DNA of 64,000 nucleotides from Leptotrichia sp. oral taxon 498 (GTDB lineage Bacteria; Fusobacteriota; Fusobacteriia; Fusobacteriales; Leptotrichiaceae): NCBI RefSeq assembly GCF_002240055.1, contig NZ_CP016753.1, positions 2,046,001 to 2,110,000 of the forward strand, read 5' to 3'. Shown piece by piece: positions 1 to 9,117 of this stretch (position 1 is its first letter; each line of letters starts with the position of its first letter). The notes under the pieces were generated by a model. It saw only the letters and a program-made list of their open reading frames with translations, ran no database searches and was not told where the DNA came from. The position numbers and the translations under genes were made by a program.

Positions 1-965
1 CTCACTCTGTCAAAATAACCTTTTGGTGTTTCATATTCAAATTTTGAAAATAACATATTCACAATTTTTTGAACATTCGGATATTTTTTTAAATTAATTT
101 TTTTTGCATTCAATTTAAAAAACTTGTGCCACGGCTTTTTGTATCTTTTAATATCAGGAAAACTGTTTTTTATTTTATCCAATTTTTTTATAATTTGATC
201 CAATTCTGTTCTACTAAAATATGCAAAATGAATATACTTCGTATTCAATTCTTCATTTGACAACTTTGCAATAAACCGTAAAACATCTGTTGCCGTGTCA
301 AAATCTCCAATTAAAATCTTTCTTTTTTCCCAAACATAACTTGACAGCGTCGTAAGAGTTTCCTTCATCAAAATATTTTTAGAATATTCCTCCAATTCAT
401 CGCCAGAAAATCCATTTGACAAAAAACAGACATCTTCCAAATATTGACTGGACAAAGTGACATTGCTTGAAAGTAAATTATAAAACAATTTTTCAATATC
501 AGAATCAACTACTAATTTTAAGTGAGAAAGTTCAACTAATTGAGCTGGTTCACTTTCTTCGTATTCAAACTTTTTTTTGTTCTTAAAACTTTCATGTTTT
601 GGAACATAGCCAAACCAGTAATGAAGTATCTGATTTATATAAATATCCGCTTCTTCCATATTCATCACATCTTTCGGAAAATTTTTATAAAAAACTTCAT
701 ATTCTTTACCTGACTTAAAATCTTCAATATTTTCCAGAATTTCACGGCACAAATCTATGGCATAATCCCTATCTACTTTAAAAATTATCTCTGCCAAGTC
801 CTTTTCAAAAGTATATCCATATCCTTGAAATTTTTTGATGATCGTAGCCATCTCGGCAATACTCAATGTATTATTATTGCTCACTTTTTCAATATTTAGT
901 TTTTGCTCTTGAACATAAACTCCGTTTAAATGTCGTAAAGTAATATTGTTTATTGATTTTATCAT
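1..965 (-). CDS. Large unknown protein, N-terminal part (C-terminus beyond window edge)
   Basis: An uninterrupted minus-strand reading frame of about 321 codons starts at ATG 965 and leaves the window at base 1 with no stop. The ribosome binding site AAAGGTGG lies 6-7 bases upstream. The translation begins MIKSINNITLRHLNGVY. It contains HYWFGYVPK (about residue 117), then DTATDVLRFIAKLSN and YKKPWHKFFKLNAKK followed by YPNVQKIVNML. The last three segments, with a 'DVLRF..A..S' and a 'W...F...' pattern, resemble what I recall of the large MXAN_6230/SCO0854-type proteins of Myxococcus and Streptomyces. That link is from memory and is weak. There is no signal peptide and no membrane segment, so a cytoplasmic protein is expected. 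Function unknown. Confidence 0.75.
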   Translation of the reverse strand, partial: MIKSINNITLRHLNGVYVQEQKLNIEKVSNNNTLSIAEMATIIKKFQGYGYTFEKDLAEIIFKVDRDYAIDLCREILENIEDFKSGKEYEVFYKNFPKDVMNMEEADIYINQILHYWFGYVPKHESFKNKKKFEYEESEPAQLVELSHLKLVVDSDIEKLFYNLLSSNVTLSSQYLEDVCFLSNGFSGDELEEYSKNILMKETLTTLSSYVWEKRKILIGDFDTATDVLRFIAKLSNEELNTKYIHFAYFSRTELDQIIKKLDKIKNSFPDIKRYKKPWHKFFKLNAKKINLKKYPNVQKIVNMLFSKFEYETPKGYFDRV

Positions 966-998
966 TCTTCTTCCACCTTTTAAAATAGTTTATACTTA

Positions 999-1027
999 AT
1001 TATACTAAAAAGATTAATATAAGTCCA
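999..1027 (-). promoter_or_regulatory. Sigma-70-type promoter for the left-edge gene
   Basis: On the minus strand a -35 TGGACT (1027-1022) is followed after 17 bases by a perfect -10 TATAAT (1004-999). It lies 34 bases before the ATG at 965. Spacing and -10 are ideal; the -35 is moderate. Confidence 0.55.
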
Positions 1028-1093
1028 GCACTAAATTTTCTCTTTATTAAGAAAATATTTTATTTAATTTTTTTATTTTTAGTTTTTTAAAAA

Positions 1094-1125
1094 AAAGACT
1101 AGAATTTTTTATTTTTCTAGTCTTT
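1094..1125 (-). terminator. Intrinsic terminator after the polyamine/hydrolase genes
   Basis: An 11-bp perfect hairpin (1094-1104 pairs with 1115-1125, stem AAAGACTAGAA) lies just past the stop of the frameshifted hydrolase. The minus-strand transcript continues into a T-rich tract. The AT-flanked stem could also work on the other strand. Confidence 0.75.
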
Positions 1126-1157
1126 ATTTTAAAATTATTTTTTTTAAATTTTTTAAA

Positions 1158-1945
1158 TTATTCTTTAAAATATTTCAAAATTTCTTGCATAACTTTATCT
1201 GACTTTAAAATGCTTGAATGACTTTCCCCATCAATTATTTTAAATTTACAGTTTTCCAATTTTGCACTTTTAACTGGAACCGCTCCGTCACTTTCTCCAT
1301 CTGTTATTACCGAATATAACGGATTATTTGCTCTATTTCCAACCATGACATAACAGTTGTAATCTGGCTCTTTCAGATGATTTACAAAACTATCTTTTTG
1401 AACATTTATCTGTTTTATCGCTTTCCCCAAATATGGACTTAACAGTTCTGTAAAAAAATTTCCTGCCATTGAACTTCCGTGAGATGGTGGCGAGAGAAAC
1501 ACTACTTTTCCCAATTCTTCAAAAGTATTTTCTTGTAACTGGTATCTCAAAACGACTGAACCCATTGAATGAACTATAAAGTTTATTTTTAATTTTTTTT
1601 GTTTTCCGATACTCTTTTTTTATTTATTTCATTTAAAATTTTAATTTTTTTCTCAATTTCTGGCTCAATATATTTTTTTGCTATATCTTGAATTTCATCT
1701 TTAGTAGTTGGATACTGAATATTAACTCCTGAATATCCATTTTCCTCCAATTTTTTCTCAATATACTCCAAATTGTCCAATTTACTGTAAATACCGTGCA
1801 TCAAAATAACAATATCTTTATCTGTCTTTTCAATATTCCCAAATTCTTCTGTCCTAAATTCATGCGTCAATATTCCAGCATTAATATTTATTGTTACTGA
1901 CAATAAAAAAACAATTTTTAATATATAATTTTTTATATTTTTCAT
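1158..1945 (-). pseudogene. Secreted alpha/beta hydrolase, frameshifted at an A8 run
   Basis: Two adjacent minus-strand frames are halves of one lipase-like alpha/beta hydrolase. The N-terminal half (1945-1589) starts MKNIKNYIL after the site AAAGGG, carries a signal peptide and contains VILMHG, a typical oxyanion strand. The C-terminal half (ORF 1565-1158, frame open to about 1595) carries the nucleophile elbow VHSMGS, the PPSHGS segment and a possible catalytic His in GESHSS. The frames meet at a run of eight A residues near 1590-1600 (coding strand). One more A, or a -1 ribosomal slip on A-AAA-AAA, would join them to about 262 residues. It is therefore a frameshift mutant, a phase-variable gene, a slippage-decoded gene or an assembly error. 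It follows nspC closely. Substrate unknown. Confidence 0.7.
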
Positions 1946-1959
1946 ATTTTTCCCTTTCA

Positions 1960-3147
1960 CTAAGAAAGCCTATTACGAAAATCCTCATACTTAAATGTAC
2001 GAATAACTTTTAATCCATCCTTTTCAGTATAAACTGCAATTGACGGAAGATTTATTCCATTGAAGGTGTTTGTTTTAACCATGCTGTAATGCGCCATATC
2101 GGTAAAAATCAGTTTATCCCCAACTTTTACTGGCTCATCAAAAGAATAATCTCCGATAATATCTCCTGCAAGACAGGTTGGTCCACCAAGTCTATAATTA
2201 TATTTTTTCTCATTTGGCATTCCAGAACCGAAAATATACGGTCTATACGGCATTTCTAAAACATCAGGCATATGACACGAAGCCGATGTATCAAGCAAAA
2301 GTATATCAATTTCATTTTTTGTCATATCCAGTACCTCTGACACCAAAAATCCTATGTTTAACGCGACAGCTTCTCCTGGCTCAAGATAGACTTCCACATC
2401 ATATTTATTTTTGATGTGATTTATACATTCTACAAGCTTTTCTATGTCGTAATCTTTTCGAGTGATATGATGTCCACCGCCAAAATTTACCCATTTCATA
2501 TCATAAAGATATTTTCCAAACTTTTCTTCAAATATTTTTAGCACATTTTCCAAAGCGTCGGAATTTTGCTCACAAAGTGCGTGAAAATGAAGTCCATCTA
2601 ATCCAGAAAGCCTTTTTTCGTCAAAATTTTCCAAAGTCACTCCAAATCTTGAATATCTTCCTGCAGGGTTGTAGATTTCTGTTTCAACTTCTGAAAATTC
2701 AGGATTAATTCTAAGTCCACAGCTTATTTTTTTTCCAGTTTCTTTTATTTTAGCAAAAACTCTGTCTTTAAATTTATCCCACTGATTAAACGAATTAAAC
2801 ACGATATGATTAGTTAAATCTAATATTTCATCAAATTCATCATCTCTGTAAGCTGGATTAAAAATGTGAGTTTCGATATTTTTATCAGAAACTTTTTTTT
2901 CCATTTCTTCATAACCAAGTTTTGCCTCAAATAGTGAACTTGCTGTAGTTCCGTCCAAATACTGCGCTATTAACGGATAAAAATAAAACATCGAAAATCC
3001 TTTTTGCGCCAACAAAATTTTACATCCAGTTCTATCTTTAACACCTTTCAGCACTTCCAAATTTTTTTTCAAAAGTCTTTCATCCACCAAAAATGATGGT
3101 GTTGGAAGATTTGTAATATCTATGTCTATATATTTATTTTTTGTCAC
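1960..3147 (-). CDS. nspC: Carboxynorspermidine/carboxyspermidine decarboxylase
   Basis: PLP-dependent fold-III decarboxylase of the alanine racemase/ornithine decarboxylase type. It removes the carboxyl group of carboxy(nor)spermidine to give (nor)spermidine, the last step of the alternative bacterial polyamine pathway. At 395 residues the length matches NspC. Visible marks are LPTPSFLVDE near the N-terminus, the PLP-lysine segment LLAQKGF (around residue 49), HFHALCEQN, the phosphate-binding GGGHH, EPGEAV, and the catalytic-cysteine region SASCHMPDVLEMPYRP. The preceding minus-strand gene encodes the carboxy(nor)spermidine synthase partner, 60 bases upstream, so the two form a pathway pair. 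Cytoplasmic. Whether spermidine or norspermidine is the main product cannot be told from sequence. Confidence 0.93.
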   Translation of the reverse strand: MTKNKYIDIDITNLPTPSFLVDERLLKKNLEVLKGVKDRTGCKILLAQKGFSMFYFYPLIAQYLDGTTASSLFEAKLGYEEMEKKVSDKNIETHIFNPAYRDDEFDEILDLTNHIVFNSFNQWDKFKDRVFAKIKETGKKISCGLRINPEFSEVETEIYNPAGRYSRFGVTLENFDEKRLSGLDGLHFHALCEQNSDALENVLKIFEEKFGKYLYDMKWVNFGGGHHITRKDYDIEKLVECINHIKNKYDVEVYLEPGEAVALNIGFLVSEVLDMTKNEIDILLLDTSASCHMPDVLEMPYRPYIFGSGMPNEKKYNYRLGGPTCLAGDIIGDYSFDEPVKVGDKLIFTDMAHYSMVKTNTFNGINLPSIAVYTEKDGLKVIRTFKYEDFRNRLS

Positions 3148-3207
3148 TTTTCCTCCTAATTTAAATATTTTGTTAAAATTTTTGATTTAAAAAAATTTTC
3201 ACAAAAA

Positions 3208-4422
3208 CTAATCCACTAATTCAGGATTAAAATCTTCAATCCAAGGAAGTCCAAATTTATTTAATGCATCCATAAATTTATCAGGATCAAGTTCTTCCAC
3301 ATTGTAAACTCCTGGTTTTTTCCATTCTCCAGTAAGCACCATAGATGCCCCGATCATCGCTGGAACTCCAGTCGTATACGAAATTGCCTGAGAACTAACT
3401 TCTTTGTAGCATTCTTCATGTGTGCAGACATTGTAAAGATAATAAGTTTTATCTTTTCCATCTTTTTTCCCTCTAAAAATATTTCCAATATTCGTCTTTC
3501 CTTTAGTTCTAGGTCCAAGTGAAGCAGGATCTGGAAGCACAGCTTTTAAAAACTGCAGTGGCACAATTTTTTGACCTTCAAAATCAATTGGCTCAATCGA
3601 AGTCATTCCCACATTTTCCAATACTTTTAAGTGAGTCAAGTAACTTTGCCCAAAAGTCATAAAAAATCTAATTCTCTTAATACCTTTTATATTTAATGCA
3701 AGTGACTCAAGTTCTTCGTGATGAAGCAAATACATATCCTTTTCCCCAATTTGCGGAAAATTATACACTCTTTTAATTTCCATTGGCTTTGTTTCCACCC
3801 ATTTTCCATCTTCCCAGTAACTTCCATTAGCAGTCACTTCTCTTATATTTATTTCAGGATTAAAATTTGTCGCAAACGGATACCCATGATCTCCAGCATT
3901 TGCGTCAAGAATGTCAATATAATTAATTTCATCAAAATAATGCTTTTGTGCATAAGCTGAAAATACTCCAGTCACACCTGGATCAAATCCGCAACCTAAA
4001 ATCGCTGTAATCCCAGCATCTTCAAATTTTTTACGATAGTCCCACTGCCATTTATATTCAAATTTCGCCGTATCTAGCGGTTCATAATTGGCTGTATCCA
4101 AATAATCTGTCTTAGTTTCAAGACAGGCATCCATTATTGTCAAATCCTGATAAGGTAGTGCCACATTTATCACAATATCAGGTTTATATTCATTTATTAA
4201 TGCCACAAGTTCTGGCACATTGTCAGCATCAACTTTAGCTGTCTGAATATCAATTCTTCCTGCATATTTACTTTTTTTGATTGTTTCTTTAATTGCATCA
4301 CATTTAGATTTTGTTCTACTGGCAATCATAATGGAGCTAAAAACTTCTGAATTTTGTGCACATTTATGACACACGACATTTGACACTCCTCCTGCTCCTA
4401 TTATTAATGCTTTTTTACCCAT
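3208..4422 (-). CDS. Carboxynorspermidine/carboxyspermidine synthase (saccharopine dehydrogenase family)
   Basis: NAD(P)H-dependent reductase of the saccharopine-dehydrogenase family. It condenses aspartate semialdehyde with diaminopropane or putrescine to carboxy(nor)spermidine. The Rossmann nucleotide-binding loop IIGAGGVSNVVCHK is at the extreme N-terminus, followed by SRTKSKCDAI. Further marks are NVALPYQDLTIMDAC, the ILGCGFDPGVTG segment and YTTGVPAMIGASM near the C-terminus. ATG 4422 is chosen because AGGAGGT lies 6 bases before it; an upstream in-frame ATG at 4443 lacks a site. The product is 404 residues, the usual size. It precedes nspC in the same transcript, which fixes the polyamine role rather than lysine metabolism. 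Confidence 0.9.
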   Translation of the reverse strand: MGKKALIIGAGGVSNVVCHKCAQNSEVFSSIMIASRTKSKCDAIKETIKKSKYAGRIDIQTAKVDADNVPELVALINEYKPDIVINVALPYQDLTIMDACLETKTDYLDTANYEPLDTAKFEYKWQWDYRKKFEDAGITAILGCGFDPGVTGVFSAYAQKHYFDEINYIDILDANAGDHGYPFATNFNPEINIREVTANGSYWEDGKWVETKPMEIKRVYNFPQIGEKDMYLLHHEELESLALNIKGIKRIRFFMTFGQSYLTHLKVLENVGMTSIEPIDFEGQKIVPLQFLKAVLPDPASLGPRTKGKTNIGNIFRGKKDGKDKTYYLYNVCTHEECYKEVSSQAISYTTGVPAMIGASMVLTGEWKKPGVYNVEELDPDKFMDALNKFGLPWIEDFNPELVD

Positions 4423-4476
4423 TTTTTTACCTCCTGCTTTCATTTACATTTAATAGTTTTTAAATTTTTAAATTAA

Positions 4477-4980
4477 TTAATCAATATAAATTATCCCATT
4501 TTTAAAATAAATTCTATTTGCATTTTTTTCTTTCAAATTAAATTTTATTTCAACAGAATTTACTTTTATTCCCATTTTCCTAGCTTCTAACTCATTTAAT
4601 GTCCTATTTACCTTTGCTAAATTTATACTTTCAGGTATTAATTTATTTATCAATTCTTTACTTATGAGCACTTTTTTTAATTTATATTTAAATTTTCCTT
4701 TTTCAAATGGATAATTTAAATTTGTATTTATTCCTGTTTTTATCACCGCTTCCACTTCCATGGCTTTGTAAATTAACTCAACTTTACTGTTGTCATAAGG
4801 TCGGATTTCTACTACTGTAATTCCTAATCTGTCAATTGGATATTCTATATTATCATTTAATTCTGGTTTTTCCGCTCTTGGTACATTTTTTTCAATTTCT
4901 TTCACTTGCGTCTGCATTTCAAATGAATAAGAAGATACTCCCGTAACAATTAACATTGCAATTAATAATTCTTTTAACAT
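4477..4980 (-). CDS. Exported protein of unknown function
   Basis: A 167-residue protein with a short N-terminal signal sequence (MLKELLIAMLIVTGVSSYSF), probably cleaved near residue 18-20. The rest is charged beta/alpha-type sequence with many Lys, Glu and Ile. I recognise no family. There is no lipobox Cys, so a soluble periplasmic or membrane-attached protein is likely. It lies 54 bases upstream of the polyamine synthase on the same strand and may share its transcript. That does not by itself give it a polyamine role. Upstream, 4981-5140 is AT-rich and without a gene. Confidence 0.7.
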   Translation of the reverse strand: MLKELLIAMLIVTGVSSYSFEMQTQVKEIEKNVPRAEKPELNDNIEYPIDRLGITVVEIRPYDNSKVELIYKAMEVEAVIKTGINTNLNYPFEKGKFKYKLKKVLISKELINKLIPESINLAKVNRTLNELEARKMGIKVNSVEIKFNLKEKNANRIYFKNGIIYID

Positions 4981-5143
4981 ATTTTCCTCCTTCTTAAACT
5001 TTTTTATACGATTTAAAATATATAAAAACTACTAATAATATTATTTCTATAAAAGAATAAAAAGTTAAATTTATCTTTTTTTATTTTACTTTTTCAATTA
5101 ATTATATCACAAATATTTTAAAATTTTAATTATTTTTATAAAA

Positions 5144-5170
5144 AAATTACAACATCAAATGCTGTAATTT
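5144..5170 (-). terminator. Terminator of the riboflavin operon
   Basis: Hairpin AAATTACAaCA / TGcTGTAATTT with a TCAAA loop and one mismatch, followed on the minus strand by a T-rich tract. It lies 10 bases past the ribBA stop. Confidence 0.65.
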
Positions 5171-5180
5171 TATTAATATT

Positions 5181-6392
5181 TTATAATTCTTGTTTTAAAA
5201 TGTGTCCCATTTTTTCTTTTTTTGTTTTCAAATATTTTCCATCAATTTCATTTGCAGGGATTTCAATTTCTTCTCTATTCACAACTTTTATTTTATAATC
5301 TTCAAGGCCCTTAATTTTAGCTGGATTATTTGTCATAAGTGAAATTGATTTTATTCCCAAATCTTTTATTATTTGAGCTGCCACTGCATAATCTCTTAAA
5401 TCTCCCTCAAATCCAAGTTTGTGATTGGCTTCCACTGTATCAAATCCTTCATCTTGAAGTTTATATGCTTTTAATTTATTTAAAATTCCTATTCCCCGAC
5501 CTTCCTGTCTTAAATAAATAACAAGGCCTTGCCCCCTTTTTTCTATTTCATTTAAAGCTTTGTGAAGCTGAGCTTGGCAATCACATCTTTTCGAGCCAAA
5601 GACATCGCCAGTCAAACATTCAGAATGAAGTCTGACGCTTACGTTTTCTTTGCCTTTCACGTCGCCTTTAATTACAGCAATATATTCCTTATTTTCTATT
5701 TTATCGCTATATCCTATAAAGTCAAATGTCCCATATTTTGTTGGTATTTTAACACTTGCTTCACTTTTTACCAACTTTTCGTTATTTTTTCTGTATAAAA
5801 TTAATTCATCAACTGTAATAATTTTTATGTCGTGTTTTTCACAAAATACAAATAGATCATCTCGTCTTGCCATCGTTCCATCGCTGTTTAGCATTTCCAT
5901 AATAACTGCAACTGGCTCAAATCCAGCAAGTTTGGTCAAATCCACAGCGGCTTCAGTGTGTCCCCGTCTTTCCAGAACTCCATTTTTCTTAGCAATCAAA
6001 GGAAACATATGACCAGGTCTTAAAAAATCTTCTGGCTTTTTATTCGGATTTGCCAAATCCAGAACAGTTTTTAATCTGTCAGCTACCGAAATTCCAGTTG
6101 TTGTCCCTTCAGCCGCATCTACTGAAATTGTAAAAGCCGTCCCGTGATGGTCAGTATTGTGATGGGTCATCGGATCCAACATAAGTCTTTCGGCTACTTC
6201 GTGGGAAACTGGCACACACATAAGTCCTCTTGCTTCATTTATAATAAATCTCATCCATTCATAGGTTGCAACTTGTGCAGGAAGTATCAAATCCCCTTCA
6301 TTTTCCCTATCTTCGTCATCCACAACTACAATTGGTTTTCCAATTTTCAAATCTTCTAAAGCTTCTTCAACACTATTAAAATTTTTTTTCAT
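5181..6392 (-). CDS. ribBA: Bifunctional DHBP synthase / GTP cyclohydrolase II
   Basis: Provides both precursors of riboflavin. The N-terminal half (about 1-200) is 3,4-dihydroxy-2-butanone-4-phosphate synthase, with the metal/substrate loop DDEDRENEGDL near residue 25 and GHTEAAVDL. The C-terminal half (about 205-403) is GTP cyclohydrolase II, with zinc-binding CLTGDVFGSKRCDC and the catalytic YLRQEGRGIG. At 403 residues it has the normal length of the fusion. It is the last gene of ribH-ribD-ribE-ribBA, all on the minus strand behind one FMN riboswitch. A gap of 108 bases separates it from ribE. Start ATG 6392 follows an AGAGA-type site. Confidence 0.97.
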   Translation of the reverse strand: MKKNFNSVEEALEDLKIGKPIVVVDDEDRENEGDLILPAQVATYEWMRFIINEARGLMCVPVSHEVAERLMLDPMTHHNTDHHGTAFTISVDAAEGTTTGISVADRLKTVLDLANPNKKPEDFLRPGHMFPLIAKKNGVLERRGHTEAAVDLTKLAGFEPVAVIMEMLNSDGTMARRDDLFVFCEKHDIKIITVDELILYRKNNEKLVKSEASVKIPTKYGTFDFIGYSDKIENKEYIAVIKGDVKGKENVSVRLHSECLTGDVFGSKRCDCQAQLHKALNEIEKRGQGLVIYLRQEGRGIGILNKLKAYKLQDEGFDTVEANHKLGFEGDLRDYAVAAQIIKDLGIKSISLMTNNPAKIKGLEDYKIKVVNREEIEIPANEIDGKYLKTKKEKMGHILKQEL

Positions 6393-6500
6393 TTTATCTC
6401 TCCAATCAAAACTTATAATTTATTTTAGCTATAAAATATAAATTGTTACATTTTGACAAGGAATAAAAATTCCTTTATTTTACTTAATTTTGCTCAATTC

Positions 6501-7175
6501 TTAAAATCCATTTTTTTGTAAAAAATCCATCGTTATTTTTGATTTTTCTTCTTTTTTACCATTTTCCATTTCCTCAAATTTCAAAATTTTCTCAACATAT
6601 TTTCCAAATAAATCGGTTTCAATATTGACAAAATCTCCAGCCTTTTTTCTCCCAAGCGTAATATTTTCAAGCGTATGTGGAATTAAAGACACCGAAAAAG
6701 TTCCTAAATCATCATCTACATCAATTACGGTAAGACTTGCTCCATCTATCGTAATTCTACCTTTTTGGACCACATATTTTATATTATTTTTGTGCTTTTC
6801 TTCCAGCTGAAATTTATATAATTTTGCTATTCCCTTGGAAGTAATCGACAAGATTTTGGCTTCGCTGTCAACATCTCCCATAACTAGATGTCCTCCTAAA
6901 AATGTTATCAGAGTCAGTGATTTTTCAAGATTAACTTTATCTCCAATTTTTATTCGTTTAAGTCCACTTCTATTAATTGTTTCATACATCACATCCGCTG
7001 TAAAAGCTTCACCATTCATCTTTGTAACAGTAAGACACACTCCATTGACCGCAATACTGTCTCCTATTTTTGCTTTTTTAGTAACTTCATTGCCTTTAAC
7101 AGTTATGCCAAGTCCTGTTTCTTTTTTGGAAATATTTATCACTTCTCCCATTTCTTCAACTAAACCTGTAAATAT
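6501..7175 (-). CDS. ribE: Riboflavin synthase, alpha chain (apparent AUA start codon)
   Basis: Dismutates two 6,7-dimethyl-8-ribityllumazine molecules to riboflavin. It shows the duplicated lumazine-binding barrel: FTGLVEEMGEV at the start, and GVCLTV and GASLTV marking the two halves. The family almost always starts MFTG. Here the codon at that position is ATA (7175-7173), preceded at 5 bases by a perfect extended ribosome binding site GGAGGTGA. The only upstream conventional start in frame, GTG 7184-7182, lies inside that site and is unlikely. I therefore place the start at ATA, by inference. The C-terminus (about 205-225) is a Lys/Glu-rich extension. Third gene of the rib operon. Confidence 0.85.
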   Translation of the reverse strand: MFTGLVEEMGEVINISKKETGLGITVKGNEVTKKAKIGDSIAVNGVCLTVTKMNGEAFTADVMYETINRSGLKRIKIGDKVNLEKSLTLITFLGGHLVMGDVDSEAKILSITSKGIAKLYKFQLEEKHKNNIKYVVQKGRITIDGASLTVIDVDDDLGTFSVSLIPHTLENITLGRKKAGDFVNIETDLFGKYVEKILKFEEMENGKKEEKSKITMDFLQKNGF

Positions 7176-7229
7176 ATGAATCACCTCCCTTTAAATTTAG
7201 AGAACTTTATTTTCTACGCATTTTAATTT

Positions 7230-8384
7230 TTACTTTTCTGAATATTTTTTCAAATAAAATTTCATTCCAACATTTTCGCCATAAATATTATTTTTCACAT
7301 TATTTAATAGAATAGCTTCTTCCATTTTATCTTTTGAAAATCCTGAAATAAAAGGTTTTGCATTTTTGTCTCCTAAAATTTTATTGGCAACAAAAATCTC
7401 TCCCGCATCTATCACTTCTTCTTTAAATGCAAGTGAAATAAGACTTTCTCCGCCTTCTAATAAAACGCTGTCAATTCCCATTTTTCCAATCTCTTCAAGC
7501 ATTTCTTTAAAACTAAATTTTTCTTTATCAAGAAATATAAATTTCACTTTATTATTTTGACTTAGTCTTTTCTGTTTCATCTTAATTTCAAAATCTTTGT
7601 CATTAATATTTTCAGAATTTTCAACAAACTGATTTTTTTGCGAAGTAATAATCACAGTTTTTTCATCTTCATTATTTTTTACAACTTTACAATTTTCATC
7701 AATCTTTAAATGTGGATCGACAACTACTCTAAAAGGATTTACTCCATTTTGAATCCTTGCTGTAAGACTTGGATTATCAAGCACAACTGTGTTTATGCCG
7801 ACCATTATTCCCATAAATTTATTTCGGTAAAATTGAACTTTTTCACGAGCAATTTCGTTTGTAATCCATTTGGAATTTCCTGTCTTTGTAGCAATTTTCC
7901 CATCCAAAGTTATTGCACATTTTAAAAACAAATACGGAATTTTTGTTTTTATATATTTAAAAAAAACTTGATTTAATTTATCGCACTCATCTTTTAATAC
8001 ACTTTCTACGACTTCAATCCCAGCTTTTTTTAGCATCGCCACGCCTTTTCCAGCAACTTGTGGATTTGGGTCACTTGAACCTACAAAACATTTTTTTATT
8101 CCCATATCAATTATTTTTTTTGCACAGGGCGGTGTTTTTCCATAATGTGAACACGGCTCCAAAGTAACATAAATTGTAGCCCCACAAGCCTCTTTCCCTG
8201 CTTCTTCCAATGCATAAACTTCCGCATGTGATCCACCAAAAAATCTATGATACCCTTTTCCTACCACTTTTCCATCTTTTACAACAACAGCTCCGACCAA
8301 GGGATTAGGATTCACTGCTCCTTCTCCTTTTTTAGCCAGTTCTATTGCCATTCTCATATATTTTTTGTCAATATTTTCTTCCAT
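7230..8384 (-). CDS. ribD: Bifunctional pyrimidine deaminase / reductase
   Basis: Carries out deamination and NADPH-dependent side-chain reduction of the pyrimidine intermediate after GTP cyclohydrolase II. The N-terminal deaminase domain (about 1-145) has NPNPLVGAVVV, the catalytic zinc motif HAEVYAL and PCSHYGKTPPCAKKI. The C-terminal reductase (about 150-384) has LFLKCAITLDGKIAT, the SKWITNE substrate segment and LLEGGESL. At 384 residues the length is slightly above the usual 360-370, from a Lys-rich insert near 255-275. Second gene of the rib operon. Confidence 0.96.
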   Translation of the reverse strand: MEENIDKKYMRMAIELAKKGEGAVNPNPLVGAVVVKDGKVVGKGYHRFFGGSHAEVYALEEAGKEACGATIYVTLEPCSHYGKTPPCAKKIIDMGIKKCFVGSSDPNPQVAGKGVAMLKKAGIEVVESVLKDECDKLNQVFFKYIKTKIPYLFLKCAITLDGKIATKTGNSKWITNEIAREKVQFYRNKFMGIMVGINTVVLDNPSLTARIQNGVNPFRVVVDPHLKIDENCKVVKNNEDEKTVIITSQKNQFVENSENINDKDFEIKMKQKRLSQNNKVKFIFLDKEKFSFKEMLEEIGKMGIDSVLLEGGESLISLAFKEEVIDAGEIFVANKILGDKNAKPFISGFSKDKMEEAILLNNVKNNIYGENVGMKFYLKKYSEK

Positions 8385-8483
8385 TTTATTTTTTTATTTT
8401 CCTTTTTTTATTAATTTTTAAAGTTTTTAAAATTTAATTTTAGAAAATTAGAAATATCAAATATTTAAATATTTATTATAAAA

Positions 8484-8948
8484 TTATCCAATATTTTTTA
8501 TCAAATCAATCATTTCTAATGCTCCAAATGCTGCATCAGCACCTTTATTCCCTGCTTTTGTACCCGCTCTTTCAATAGCTTCTTCAATATTATTTGTAGT
8601 AAGCACACCAAACATAACAGGTAATCCTGTGTGCAGTGAAATCTGAGCAACTCCCTTGGAAACTTCCGCACAAACATAGTCAAAATGAGGAGTTGCTCCT
8701 TTTATAACAGCTCCCAACGCCAAAATTGCATCATATTTTTTTGACTCAGCCATTTTTTTAGTAATTAAAGGTATTTCAAATGCTCCTGGAACCCATGCAA
8801 CATCAATATCGTCGTCATTTACATCATTTCTTTTCAGTACATCTACTGCTCCTGCAACCAATTTTGATGTAATAAATTCATTAAATCTTCCTGCAACAAT
8901 TCCTATTTTTAAACCTTTTCCATTAAATTTTCCCTCTAGTGTTCTCAT
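8484..8948 (-). CDS. ribH: 6,7-dimethyl-8-ribityllumazine synthase
   Basis: Condenses 5-amino-6-ribitylaminouracil with dihydroxybutanone phosphate. At 154 residues it is of standard length for the shell-forming lumazine synthase. Motifs: [11 protein letters not shown] (substrate aromatic), [26 protein letters not shown] with the catalytic His in [16 protein letters not shown] and [13 protein letters not shown]. First gene after the FMN riboswitch. ATG 8948 is preceded by AGGAGG. Confidence 0.97.
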   Translation of the reverse strand: MRTLEGKFNGKGLKIGIVAGRFNEFITSKLVAGAVDVLKRNDVNDDDIDVAWVPGAFEIPLITKKMAESKKYDAILALGAVIKGATPHFDYVCAEVSKGVAQISLHTGLPVMFGVLTTNNIEEAIERAGTKAGNKGADAAFGALEMIDLIKNIG

Positions 8949-9000
8949 TTTTGTTCCTCCTATTTTATTTAGTTTTTAATTTTTATAATTTTATTTTTAA

Positions 9001-9028
9001 AATAAAAAAAACTGGATTTTTAACCCAG
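9001..9028 (-). terminator. Riboswitch-controlled leader terminator before ribH
   Basis: On the minus strand CTGGGTT pairs with AATCCAG (9028-9022 with 9018-9012, one G-U pair, loop of three), followed by eight T residues. It lies between the FMN aptamer and ribH. This is the position expected for the expression platform of an FMN-dependent transcription attenuator. Confidence 0.8.
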
Positions 9029-9117
9029 AGCTTTAAATTATTTTAAGAAATTTTTATAACTTTATGAATTTTTTACTTATGTTAATAGTTAAATTTTTCT
9101 TTTCTTAAATTCACATA

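Noticed and set aside
7182-7184. GTG as the ribE start codon
   Set aside because: This GTG is part of the ribosome binding site GGAGGTGA itself and would add three residues before the conserved FTG start.
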